A stretch of DNA of 5,405 bases from Helicobacteraceae bacterium. GTDB lineage: Bacteria; Campylobacterota; Campylobacteria; Campylobacterales; Sulfurimonadaceae. The stretch spans positions 1 through 5,405 of the forward strand of contig JAUWLG010000112.1 of assembly GCA_030613795.1 (NCBI GenBank). Direction: 5' to 3'. Position 1 is the first letter of the stretch. Every line of letters begins with the position of its first letter. Below the pieces are notes generated by a model. That model was not told where the DNA came from and ran no database searches. It saw only the letters and a program-made list of their open reading frames with translations. A program made the position numbers and the translations under genes. Positions 1 to 5,405 of the stretch are shown here, piece by piece.

Positions 1-1053
1 GTTGGTCTTACAGAGGCAAAGATGTTTCCGATGGTACCTGTGGAGAAAGCGGAGCTTTTACAGAGTGGCAAAGGGAAACTTTACTGTCCAAACTGTGGTA
101 TGAACCTGGTCAAGTTTTATAAAACATCCCATGCTATGAAACAGAAAGATGGCTCAACCCATCAATACTGCTCTATTCACTGTCTTGCAGAAGCCAATGA
201 TGTCATCAATCCTGATACTAAAGTCGTTGATGTCAACAGCCTGAAATTCATCGAAGCATTTACTGCCACCTATGTTGTCGGCAGCAGCAAAAAAGGGACG
301 ATGACGATGAACAGCAAGTACGCGTTTGCGACCAAGGCAGAAGCGCAAGCTTTCGCCAAAGCAAACGGCGGAAAAGTGATGGGATTTGCTGAGGCCGTTC
401 AACAGGCAGCTGATGATATCTATAACGACAACAAGATGGTCGAGAAAAAACGTGCGATGGCTGCTGAGAAGGGGAAGATGATGTTTTCCAAGATGTGCAA
501 ACAGACTAACCTTCCTGCCTTTGCGTCGATTGCCGAAGCTAAGACCCACATCGCTGACAGTGGTATCTGTGGCACGCTCAAAGATAAACAGTATCAGGCG
601 ATCGCCATCTATCTGTCACGTAAAGAGGGTATGAGTCATCAGCACAGTGACGTTATTGAAGTCCCTAAAGATGCAAAATGTCCTGTCTGCGGTATGTTCG
701 TTGCCAAGTACCCAAAATGGGCCGCTGAAGTGCAGATAGACGGTTATACCCACTACTATGACGGTGTTAAAGATATGATGAAGTTCTATTTTCAACCGGC
801 TTCGTATCATAAGAAAGCAACACAATCAATGATCACAAAGATGTTGGTCTCTGACTACTATACACTTAAAGCAGTTGATGCTAAGTCGGCTTGGTATGTT
901 ATCGGTTCAAACGTCCATGGACCAATGGGACATGAACTTATTCCATTTGGCAATAAAAAAGATGCAGAGGCGTTTGAAAAAGATCATTATGGCAAGCAGG
1001 TAGTCTCATTTGAGCAGATCACGCCGGAGATGGTCCGTGCACTAGACGAATAA
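1..1053 (+). CDS. Exported two-domain NosL-type (copper-chaperone-like) protein, 5' end probably cut by the window
   Basis: Residues are numbered from the ATG at 22. The first NosL-like unit has CPNCGM at 22-27 and a second cysteine pair, YCSIHC, at 49-54, then YVVGS. The second unit has CPVCGM at 220-225, followed by the family's WAAEVQIDG, YYDGVKDMMKFY, YVIGS, GPMGHELIPF and DH segments, and ends a few residues after ITPEM; it lacks the second cysteine pair. Between them, about 150-205, lies a linker with C159 and C183 that resembles a c-type cytochrome fold without CxxCH. NosL proteins bind copper in the periplasm and serve nitrous oxide reductase maturation; the same role here is inference. 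The frame is open to base 1, encoding VGLTEA before KMFPMVP, which looks like the end of a signal peptide, so the true start probably lies upstream. The ATG at 22 has an AGAGG five bases before it and cannot be excluded. The next gene begins about 10 bases after the stop. Confidence 0.92.
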   Translation, partial: VGLTEAKMFPMVPVEKAELLQSGKGKLYCPNCGMNLVKFYKTSHAMKQKDGSTHQYCSIHCLAEANDVINPDTKVVDVNSLKFIEAFTATYVVGSSKKGTMTMNSKYAFATKAEAQAFAKANGGKVMGFAEAVQQAADDIYNDNKMVEKKRAMAAEKGKMMFSKMCKQTNLPAFASIAEAKTHIADSGICGTLKDKQYQAIAIYLSRKEGMSHQHSDVIEVPKDAKCPVCGMFVAKYPKWAAEVQIDGYTHYYDGVKDMMKFYFQPASYHKKATQSMITKMLVSDYYTLKAVDAKSAWYVIGSNVHGPMGHELIPFGNKKDAEAFEKDHYGKQVVSFEQITPEMVRALDE

Positions 1054-1057
1054 AGGG
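1052..1057 (+). promoter_or_regulatory. Shine-Dalgarno AAAGGG for the small exported protein
   Basis: AAAGGG overlaps the TAA stop of the NosL-type gene and lies six bases before an ATA codon at 1064. No ATG, GTG or TTG is found at suitable spacing in the open frame. The site suggests that initiation occurs, or once occurred, at 1064. Confidence 0.5.
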
Positions 1058-1063
1058 TTCTCT

Positions 1064-1318
1064 ATATCACGTCTAAGTCAGATATTTTTATCATTTTTTG
1101 CTCTATTGACAGTGGGTGTCACAGCAGCAGCTCTGGATGCTGCGTTCTATGAACGATCTACTTCGATCGCTGCTGTCACTAAAGTGAGCAGACTTCCGGG
1201 CGTGGCGTTCTCGGTTCCCTATTATGAACCGAGAGTACGTGAATACCGTGACTACTCTGATGTGTTTTATCCGACAATGCAGCCGATAAACAGTATGGAC
1301 TTTGTCTATGCCCGCTAA
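1064..1318 (+). CDS. Small predicted exported protein of unknown function, start codon ATA or lost
   Basis: I do not recognise this protein. The frame is open from 1046 to the TAA at 1316-1318. Read from the ATA at 1064 it gives 84 residues: a short ISRLSQ start, a hydrophobic stretch IFLSFFALLTVGVTAAA that looks like a signal peptide, and a mature part of about 60 residues rich in Tyr and Arg (PYYEPR, EYRDYSD, VFYPT) with no cysteine. The first conventional start is TTG at 1106, which gives 70 residues but cuts through the hydrophobic stretch and has no Shine-Dalgarno. The well-placed AAAGGG supports 1064 instead. The ATA may be a true rare initiator, a mutated ATG, or a sequence error. The 3' end overlaps the permease gene by 11 bases, which ties it to the operon. 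A periplasmic or membrane-associated partner of the neighbours is possible but not shown. Confidence 0.6.
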   Translation: MSRLSQIFLSFFALLTVGVTAAALDAAFYERSTSIAAVTKVSRLPGVAFSVPYYEPRVREYRDYSDVFYPTMQPINSMDFVYAR

Positions 1319-2486
1319 TGTCTTTCTGAACTTTCTTTTCCTTCTTATCTATCGCCACGGCAGCAAGCATATTGCTGTTTTTCTGATCTCTACCCTGGTG
1401 GTGATGCTTTTTAGTTCAGTGATGCTGCTCTCTCACGCTGTCGAAGAGGATATCAAAGTCTCTCTGGCCGCTCAGCCTGATTTTATTGTTCAGAAAATAC
1501 ATGCGGGTAAAGCGGTTGATATACCGATGGAGTGGGCTGATGAGATACGCTCTATACGTGGTGTATCAGTGGCACTGCCACGAGTCTACGGCAGCTATTT
1601 TTATACGCCGAATTCACACTACTTTACCATTGTCGGAATCGATCCTTTCGACAAACAGATCTCGACTTCACTCGAAGCCTTGTTGCAAGAGACAGATCTA
1701 AGATCATTTCTCTCCGAAGACCAGATGATCATCGGGCAGGGTGTCAAAGCACAGCTGGATCAGCATCGCTATTTTGATCACTATCTGTTTAAGGCGCCCA
1801 ACCGGACAAAGGTCAGAGTAGGTATCTATAAGAGCTTTCCCAAAGAGAGCAGTATTGTCAGCAGTGACATGGCTGTTATGGAGCTCGATCTGGCTAAACG
1901 AGTGTTGGGGATCGAGGAGGAATTTTCAACTGACATCGTACTTTTTGTTCCTAACGAGCTTGAACGTGACAATGTCAGAGAGAAGATCATCTTACAGCAC
2001 GATGATCTGCGTGTGATCGAGAAAGAGGAACTTGCCGTTGCGTATGAGCAACTTTTTAATTACAGAGGCGGTGTCTTTTTGCTGCTCTATATGATCGTAC
2101 TTGTCACCTTTGTCTTGATCCTTTACCAGCGTTACTCGATGATAAGCAGTGCTGATAAAAAAGAGATCGGTATCTTACGTGCATTGGGGTGGAGTATAAA
2201 CGCTGTGATCAAACTCAAGATCATGGAGAGCCTTGTTGTCGGCTTGAGTGCTTTTATGCTTGGTCTTCTGCTGGCCTACTGCTATGTCTTTTTACTGGAC
2301 GCACCGCTGCTTTCGTCACTCTTCTTAGGACATGGCAACCTTCCGTTGGATATTGTCTTTAACCGCAGTATAGATTTTGGGATGCTTACGCTGCTCTTTC
2401 TCTTTTTTATCATGCCGTATGTGGCTGCCGTCCTTATACCGGTCTGGCGCATTGCGATCACAGACCCTGTGGAGGCGATGAAATGA
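1308..2486 (+). CDS. FtsX/MacB-type ABC transporter permease
   Basis: This 392-residue inner-membrane protein has the standard four-helix FtsX/MacB layout: TM1 at about 22-42, a large extracytoplasmic domain at about 45-250, then TM2 at 254-274, TM3 at about 307-330 and TM4 at about 355-378. Between TM2 and TM3 lies KKEIGILRALGWS (284-296), the typical cytoplasmic segment that contacts the ATPase, and the chain ends in DPVEAMK, the usual C-terminal signature of the family. Such permeases drive extraction or extrusion of lipoproteins, peptides or other periplasmic cargo, or act as mechanotransmitters; the substrate cannot be read here. I chose the ATG at 1308, which overlaps the preceding gene by 11 bases; a TTG two codons upstream is possible. 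No strong ribosome site is visible, so coupling to the upstream gene is likely. The gene end overlaps the ATPase start (ATGA), making the two an obvious transporter pair. Confidence 0.93.
   Translation: MPANVFLNFLFLLIYRHGSKHIAVFLISTLVVMLFSSVMLLSHAVEEDIKVSLAAQPDFIVQKIHAGKAVDIPMEWADEIRSIRGVSVALPRVYGSYFYTPNSHYFTIVGIDPFDKQISTSLEALLQETDLRSFLSEDQMIIGQGVKAQLDQHRYFDHYLFKAPNRTKVRVGIYKSFPKESSIVSSDMAVMELDLAKRVLGIEEEFSTDIVLFVPNELERDNVREKIILQHDDLRVIEKEELAVAYEQLFNYRGGVFLLLYMIVLVTFVLILYQRYSMISSADKKEIGILRALGWSINAVIKLKIMESLVVGLSAFMLGLLLAYCYVFLLDAPLLSSLFLGHGNLPLDIVFNRSIDFGMLTLLFLFFIMPYVAAVLIPVWRIAITDPVEAMK
2471..2475 (+). promoter_or_regulatory. Shine-Dalgarno GGAGG for the ABC ATPase
   Basis: GGAGG lies inside the last codons of the permease, seven bases before the ATG at 2483, and fixes the ATPase start. 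Confidence 0.7.
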
Positions 2487-3157
2487 TCCATATCGAACAT
2501 CTCAACAAAGTCTATAATGAAAATGCTGCCAACGCGTACACGGCGCTGCATGACATTAACCTGCATATCAGACCGGCAGAGACTGTGGTGCTCAAAGGGG
2601 TCAGCGGCAGCGGAAAGTCAACACTTCTTTCGATCATCGCCACACTGATAAAGCCAAGCAGTGGTGAGTTGGTTGTTGATGGTGAACAGATAGCCAAGCT
2701 GCCGGATACCCATGCCTCACATTTTCGTAATGCCCATATAGGGTTTATTTTTCAGGCCTTTAATCTTTTCGATGAGTTGAGTGTCAAAGACAATATTGCA
2801 CTGCCGTTGATCGTTACCGGTATGTCTCAGAAGAGTATCGATGAAAAAGTGCAGCAGGCGATGAAGATAGCGCATATAAGCCATAAACAGGACCAATCTG
2901 TACAAAACCTCTCTGGAGGTGAAAAGCAGCGCTGTGCCATTGCCAGGGCTCTGGTACATGAACCCAAGATCATTCTCTGTGATGAACCGACGGCAAATCT
3001 TGACAGAGAGAACTCTCTCAAGTTCATTGAAACGCTCAAGCAGTTCAAAGCACTGGGCAAAACAGTCGTCATCGCTACACATGATCCGCTCTTTGATGGT
3101 CTGGAAAGTGTTGACAGAACCATCGTCATTGAAAATGGCAAGATAACCTCTTCATGA
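2483..3157 (+). CDS. ABC transporter ATP-binding protein, LolD/MacB type
   Basis: This 224-residue cytoplasmic ATPase powers the FtsX-type permease encoded just before it. All motifs are intact: Walker A GVSGSGKST at 39-47, Q-loop glutamine Q91 in GFIFQAFNL, signature LSGGE at 143-147 followed by KQR, Walker B IILCDEP at 163-169 with catalytic E168, D-loop NLD at 172-174, and switch histidine H200 in ATHD. The QAFNLFDELSVKDNI stretch is typical of the LolD/MacB/FtsE branch, and the length fits a stand-alone LolD-like subunit, not a MacB fusion. The start is supported by a GGAGG seven bases upstream and a 4-base ATGA overlap with the permease. The stop overlaps the next start in the same way. 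Family assignment is very secure; the transported substrate is unknown. Confidence 0.97.
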   Translation: MIHIEHLNKVYNENAANAYTALHDINLHIRPAETVVLKGVSGSGKSTLLSIIATLIKPSSGELVVDGEQIAKLPDTHASHFRNAHIGFIFQAFNLFDELSVKDNIALPLIVTGMSQKSIDEKVQQAMKIAHISHKQDQSVQNLSGGEKQRCAIARALVHEPKIILCDEPTANLDRENSLKFIETLKQFKALGKTVVIATHDPLFDGLESVDRTIVIENGKITSS

Positions 3158-3786
3158 TCCTTCTCTCCAACGAAGTCATCATCTTTCTTTTTGTCGAAGC
3201 ACTGCTGCTGCTTCTGCAGGGAATCGCTTTTGTCAATGCGGTCGGTATACTCTCTCGTTGGGATTTTGCAGCATCCACAGCTCTGCAGTACCGCTTGGAA
3301 AAGAGGGCCTATCTTGTTGTTTTGATCATTCTCTTTACGCTTGGTTTCAAGATGCTGTTGCTCCCATATTTCAGTTATACGATCGACCAACTCTCATCCA
3401 TCGTTCCCGGTGCTATGTGTGGGGCAGGTGTCATAAGTGCCAATGAATATGGGCCGCCGCTGCTCTCTTTAAAAGTGTTGATCGTCTTTCTTACCGGAAG
3501 CTGGCTGATCCTCAACGCTGAAGATATCAAGGCCTCGTCCTACCCCTATTTCAAAGCGAAGTTTTGGCTTTTTATTATTATCTTCATTTTGGTCGCTGTG
3601 GAGTCAGTACTGGATGTTCTATACCTGGTCAATATTCCTACTGGAGATCCCGTCTCTTGCTGTTCGACCATCTATGGTGCAGCCGGCAGCGGGGAGCCGC
3701 TGCCATTTGGTCTTGATATCTTCAGACTGTTGATACTCTTTTATCTCATCTATGCGCTGATATTGGCAGCAAGCTTTTTTCGTTAA
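3154..3786 (+). CDS. Polytopic membrane protein with periplasmic cysteines, N-terminal part before an in-frame TAA
   Basis: I cannot name this family with certainty. The 210 residues form about five hydrophobic segments: roughly 6-30, 51-72, 102-121, 136-160 and 188-208. Two loops between helices carry cysteines: AMCGAGV with C89, and PVSCCSTIYG with C169 and C170; with alternating topology both could face the periplasm and bind metal or form disulfides. The start ATG overlaps the ATPase stop (ATGA). The reading ends at TAA 3784-3786 directly after a helix and SFFR, but the same frame stays open for another 330 bases and encodes further membrane helices with a CPFC motif. Together they would make a 320-codon protein, and I think that was the ancestral form. 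A single change (AAA, CAA or similar to TAA) would explain the split. The context suggests a membrane partner of the transporter or of the NosL-type proteins. Confidence 0.82.
   Translation: MILLSNEVIIFLFVEALLLLLQGIAFVNAVGILSRWDFAASTALQYRLEKRAYLVVLIILFTLGFKMLLLPYFSYTIDQLSSIVPGAMCGAGVISANEYGPPLLSLKVLIVFLTGSWLILNAEDIKASSYPYFKAKFWLFIIIFILVAVESVLDVLYLVNIPTGDPVSCCSTIYGAAGSGEPLPFGLDIFRLLILFYLIYALILAASFFR
3784..3786 (+). other. In-frame TAA that splits the cysteine-rich membrane protein
   Basis: The TAA sits between CGT and ACC in a frame that is otherwise open from 3154 to 4113. The downstream piece has no convincing start or ribosome site. Reading a Lys here would give an SFFRKTY loop, which suits a cytoplasmic turn between two helices. 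It may be a nonsense mutation, a readthrough site, a true gene boundary or a base-call error. Confidence 0.6.
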
Positions 3787-4116
3787 ACCTATATTAATAT
3801 TGCAGCTAATGCTTTTTTTCTCTATATTGCTTATCATGCAGTGGTCTACTTCTTCGGCACCTATGTGTATGAGCTTCCGACGCATCAGTGTCCGTTTTGT
3901 ATGCTGCAAAGTGAGTACTATTATGTAGGCTATTTTATCTGGGGTACTCTCTTTTTGGGAACTTTTTTTGGAATGACAGGGGCTCTGCTCAAAACGGTTA
4001 TGCGTAAAGAGGTGGACTTTGTCTACCCGGCTACAGCTATTTTTAATACGGCTTTTGTATTATTGTGTACATTGTATGTCGTGGTCTATTATTTAAAAAC
4101 GGGAGTCTTTTTATGA
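3787..4116 (+). pseudogene. C-terminal part of the split membrane protein, with DsbB-like CPFCMLQ motif
   Basis: This stretch continues the frame of the membrane protein gene after its TAA and ends in TGA at 4114-4116. The first conventional start is GTG at 3841, giving 91 residues, but that codon lies inside a predicted helix (about AFFLYIAYHAVVYFFG) and has no Shine-Dalgarno, so independent translation from it looks doubtful. After that helix come ELPTHQ and CPFCMLQ (cysteine codons at 3889 and 3898), then a Tyr-rich start of a second helix (YYYVGYFIWGTLFLGTFFG), a basic loop MRKEVDF and a last helix ending in YYLKTGVFL. A CxxC at the outer end of a helix followed by xxQ recalls DsbB-type thiol oxidoreductases, but this is a motif resemblance only. 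It may be the C-terminal third of a 320-residue protein, a readthrough product, or a small separate protein. Its stop overlaps the next start (ATGA). Confidence 0.6.
4101..4105 (+). promoter_or_regulatory. Shine-Dalgarno GGGAG for the second NosL-type gene
   Basis: GGGAG lies seven bases before the ATG at 4113 and picks that start over an in-frame ATG at 4065 (16 codons earlier), which lacks such a site and would place charged residues before the membrane anchor. Confidence 0.7.
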
Positions 4117-4628
4117 ATATTTTGAAGAAGGTGATGCCGATACTGATTGTCTTTGCCTTGATCGCTGTGATCGTGGTCGTCTTTTTGGGCCGTGCCAAAG
4201 AGCAGCAGATGCTGACTGTTTATGAAGGCAACCTAAAACAGCTGCCTGTTGAGATCAAGCTGGGGCACTACCAGGATACGCAATGCGGTATGCCGGTCGA
4301 ACAGCTGGAAGACAGCTGCCAGGTGAATGCGCCCGATGGCAAGACATGGTTTTTTGATGATGTCGGCTGTATGGCCTTGTGGATAGAGAACAAAGCCTTT
4401 ATCAACGAGGCGAAGATATGGGTCTATTCGCGGGATACAAATAAATGGATAGATGCGCGGAGCGCTTGGTACTCACGCACTGACGATACGCCGATGCGTT
4501 ACGGTTTCGGAGCGTATACCAAACAACAAGAGGGCTTCATCGATTTTGAGACGATGACGCTTAAGATGCTGCGCGGTGAAAATATGACCGATCCGTATGT
4601 ACGAAGGGAACTGCTTGGAAACCATTGA
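4113..4628 (+). CDS. Membrane-anchored single-domain NosL-type protein
   Basis: The 171-residue product begins MNILKKV followed by a strong hydrophobic segment at about 8-25 and then GRAKEQ, with no lipobox cysteine, so it is probably an N-terminally anchored periplasmic protein and not a lipoprotein. The soluble part has QCGMPVE (C58, M60), the NosL metal-site type Cys-Gly-Met, then a PDGKTWFFDDVGCMALW segment with C86 and M87, and DARSAWY followed by PMRYGFGAY. These Cys/Met pairs match NosL-type copper(I) binding and are known for handing copper to periplasmic enzymes; the client here is unknown. It is clearly different from the two-domain NosL-type protein at the window start, so the operon carries two divergent members. 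The start is set by GGGAG and an ATGA overlap with the gene before. Its last 14 bases overlap the preferred start of the following gene. Confidence 0.9.
   Translation: MNILKKVMPILIVFALIAVIVVVFLGRAKEQQMLTVYEGNLKQLPVEIKLGHYQDTQCGMPVEQLEDSCQVNAPDGKTWFFDDVGCMALWIENKAFINEAKIWVYSRDTNKWIDARSAWYSRTDDTPMRYGFGAYTKQQEGFIDFETMTLKMLRGENMTDPYVRRELLGNH
4604..4610 (+). promoter_or_regulatory. Shine-Dalgarno AAGGGAA that favours a TTG start at 4615
   Basis: AAGGGAA ends four bases before TTG 4615. The competing ATG at 4597 has no purine-rich site upstream, and this motif would lie inside its coding region. The site therefore favours TTG as the start of the SafE-type gene. Confidence 0.55.
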
Positions 4629-5298
4629 TCTACTCTCTATTATCACCATCGCTTTTTTAGGATCATTCGGCCATTGTGTCGGGAGGTGTGGCGGTATTGT
4701 CATCGCCTATTCAAGTACAACGGTCGATCTGGGCTGGAGCCGTACAAAGCAGGCTGTGTCGCATCTGCTGTACTCATTTGGCAGGATCACAACCTATGTG
4801 ATCTTGGGTGTGATGTTTGGTTATCTTGGTGGTGTTGCTACCTTTAGTAATAATGCTAACGGTGTTCTGCTCATCATTGCAGGTATTGTTATGGTACTGA
4901 CCGGTCTGTCACTCTTGGGAAAAATAAAGTTCTTGACTGTGGTGGAACATACCATATCGACCAGTGGCTGGTACCGACACTCCTTTAAAGCGCTCTTGGG
5001 CAATCAGTCACTGCTAAGTTTTTATCTTTTAGGAATGCTAAACGGGTTATTGCCATGCGGCTTTGTCTACTTCTTCGCTATTACTGCAGCAAGTACGGCA
5101 AGTCCACTGTGGGGTGGGGTAGTGATGCTGGTCTTTGGACTTGCCACTATTCCGGCACTCTTCAGTCTGGGCTTTTTTGTCGGCCTGTTCAAGCAGAGTG
5201 GTTTTAGAGGGTTGATGATAAGACTTGCTTCAATTGCCGTTATCATCTATGGCGGGTATACTTTTTATAGCGGTTATGAATATATTGTTAACCCATAG
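4615..5298 (+). CDS. SafE/TauE-type (DsbD_2-like) six-helix membrane protein
   Basis: From the TTG at 4615 the product has 227 residues and about six helices. TM1 contains GHCVGRCGG (H20, C21, C25), TM2 SFGRITTYVILG, TM3 the IIAGIVMVLTGL stretch, TM4 GMLNGLLPCGFVY (C148), TM5 FGLATIPALFSLG, and TM6 IYGGYTFYSGY. These are the conserved blocks of the family annotated as sulfite exporter TauE/SafE, related to the transmembrane part of DsbD; members often sit near cytochrome oxidase or copper genes, and a role in copper or thiol/reductant transfer across the inner membrane fits better here than sulfite export. Family members I recall have Met in GHCxGMCGG where this one has Arg (AGG at 4684-4686), which is odd in a buried cysteine motif. 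The ATG at 4597 is an alternative start adding six residues. It overlaps the NosL-type gene and is the last gene of the run. Confidence 0.92.
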   Translation: METIDLLSIITIAFLGSFGHCVGRCGGIVIAYSSTTVDLGWSRTKQAVSHLLYSFGRITTYVILGVMFGYLGGVATFSNNANGVLLIIAGIVMVLTGLSLLGKIKFLTVVEHTISTSGWYRHSFKALLGNQSLLSFYLLGMLNGLLPCGFVYFFAITAASTASPLWGGVVMLVFGLATIPALFSLGFFVGLFKQSGFRGLMIRLASIAVIIYGGYTFYSGYEYIVNP

Positions 5299-5320
5299 AA
5301 GACAATATTGGACTGTCATA

Positions 5321-5361
5321 CTAAACCGTTAGAGGATATCGAATAGGTTAAGGTTTTTTTT
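5321..5361 (+). terminator. Possible weak rho-independent terminator after the operon
   Basis: CTAAACC at 5321-5327 can pair with GGTTAAG at 5346-5352 with one A-A mismatch and an 18-base loop, followed by G and eight T's (5354-5361). The stem is short and AT-rich, so the call rests mainly on the T run and the position 22 bases after the last stop. The remaining bases to 5405 show a small AAACT/AGTTT hairpin (5371-5384) with no T run and no gene. Confidence 0.35.
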
Positions 5362-5405
5362 AAAGCCATTAAACTAAGCAGTTTGGAGTTTAAATAAAGA
5401 CGTCA

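Noticed and set aside
154..549. Minus-strand open frame of 131 codons opposite the two-domain NosL-type gene
   Set aside because: It is the shadow of a well-supported coding region, and its translation shows no recognisable motif.
1106..1140. TTGACA at 1106-1111 as a -35 promoter box
   Set aside because: No TATAAT-like sequence lies about 17 bases downstream; the region is GC-rich coding sequence for the small exported protein.
1121..1191. Inverted repeats in the small gene (ACAGCAGC with GCTGCTGT; CTGC-TCACT with AGTGA-GCAG)
   Set aside because: Short matches within coding sequence rich in Ala codons, with bulges and a two-base loop in the second; no T run and no regulatory context, so chance is likely.
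2827..3390. Long minus-strand open frame of 187 codons opposite the ATPase and membrane protein genes
   Set aside because: It is antisense to a fully motif-bearing ATPase, has low-complexity composition typical of shadow frames, and shows no domain or ribosome site.
3791..3800. Palindrome ATATTAATAT just after the in-frame TAA, as an operator or insertion scar
   Set aside because: It is only A and T, ten bases long, and lies in a frame that still codes for the membrane protein; no duplicated flanks are seen.
5371..5384. AAACT-AAGC-AGTTT hairpin near the window end as a terminator
   Set aside because: The stem is five AT-rich pairs with no T run after it on either strand.

Overview
The window looks like part of a chromosome from a Campylobacterota (epsilonproteobacterial) organism of the Sulfurovum/Sulfuricurvum/Sulfurimonas kind. 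This is inferred from protein style (a two-domain NosL-type protein, short ATGA-overlapping genes, a SafE/DsbD_2-type membrane protein) and from the moderate GC content with many TTT, ATC and CTC codons. No rRNA or other marker gene is present to confirm it.

Everything readable lies on the plus strand in one compact cluster with almost no spacer DNA. In order: (1) the 3' portion of an exported protein with two NosL-type domains (1-1053, probably lacking its signal peptide because the window starts inside it); (2) a small predicted exported protein with no ATG, GTG or TTG start at the expected place (about 1064-1318); (3) an FtsX/MacB-type ABC permease (1308-2486); (4) its LolD/MacB-type ATPase (2483-3157); (5) a polytopic membrane protein with periplasmic cysteines, split by one in-frame TAA into 3154-3786 and 3787-4116; (6) a membrane-anchored single-domain NosL-type protein (4113-4628); (7) a SafE/TauE-type (DsbD_2-like) membrane protein (4615-5298). 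Most junctions are 4-base ATGA or longer overlaps, so translational coupling in a single operon is likely. A weak terminator-like hairpin followed by eight T's comes just after the last gene.

NosL proteins are known as periplasmic copper-binding chaperones for nitrous oxide reductase, and many SafE/DsbD_2-type proteins sit beside copper or cytochrome oxidase assembly genes. Two NosL-type proteins together with an ABC exporter of the FtsX class (not the classical NosFY type), a cysteine-rich membrane protein and a SafE-like protein suggest an envelope system for handling copper or thiols. That role is inference: no nosZ, nosD or other target enzyme gene is in view.

Three apparent single-base lesions stand out in this otherwise intact operon: an ATA where the small gene's start should be, a TAA inside the membrane protein, and AGG in place of the family-typical ATG in the SafE GHCxGMCGG motif. 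They could mean early decay, real unusual biology (non-canonical initiation, readthrough, or a truly split protein), or consensus errors in a draft or metagenomic assembly.
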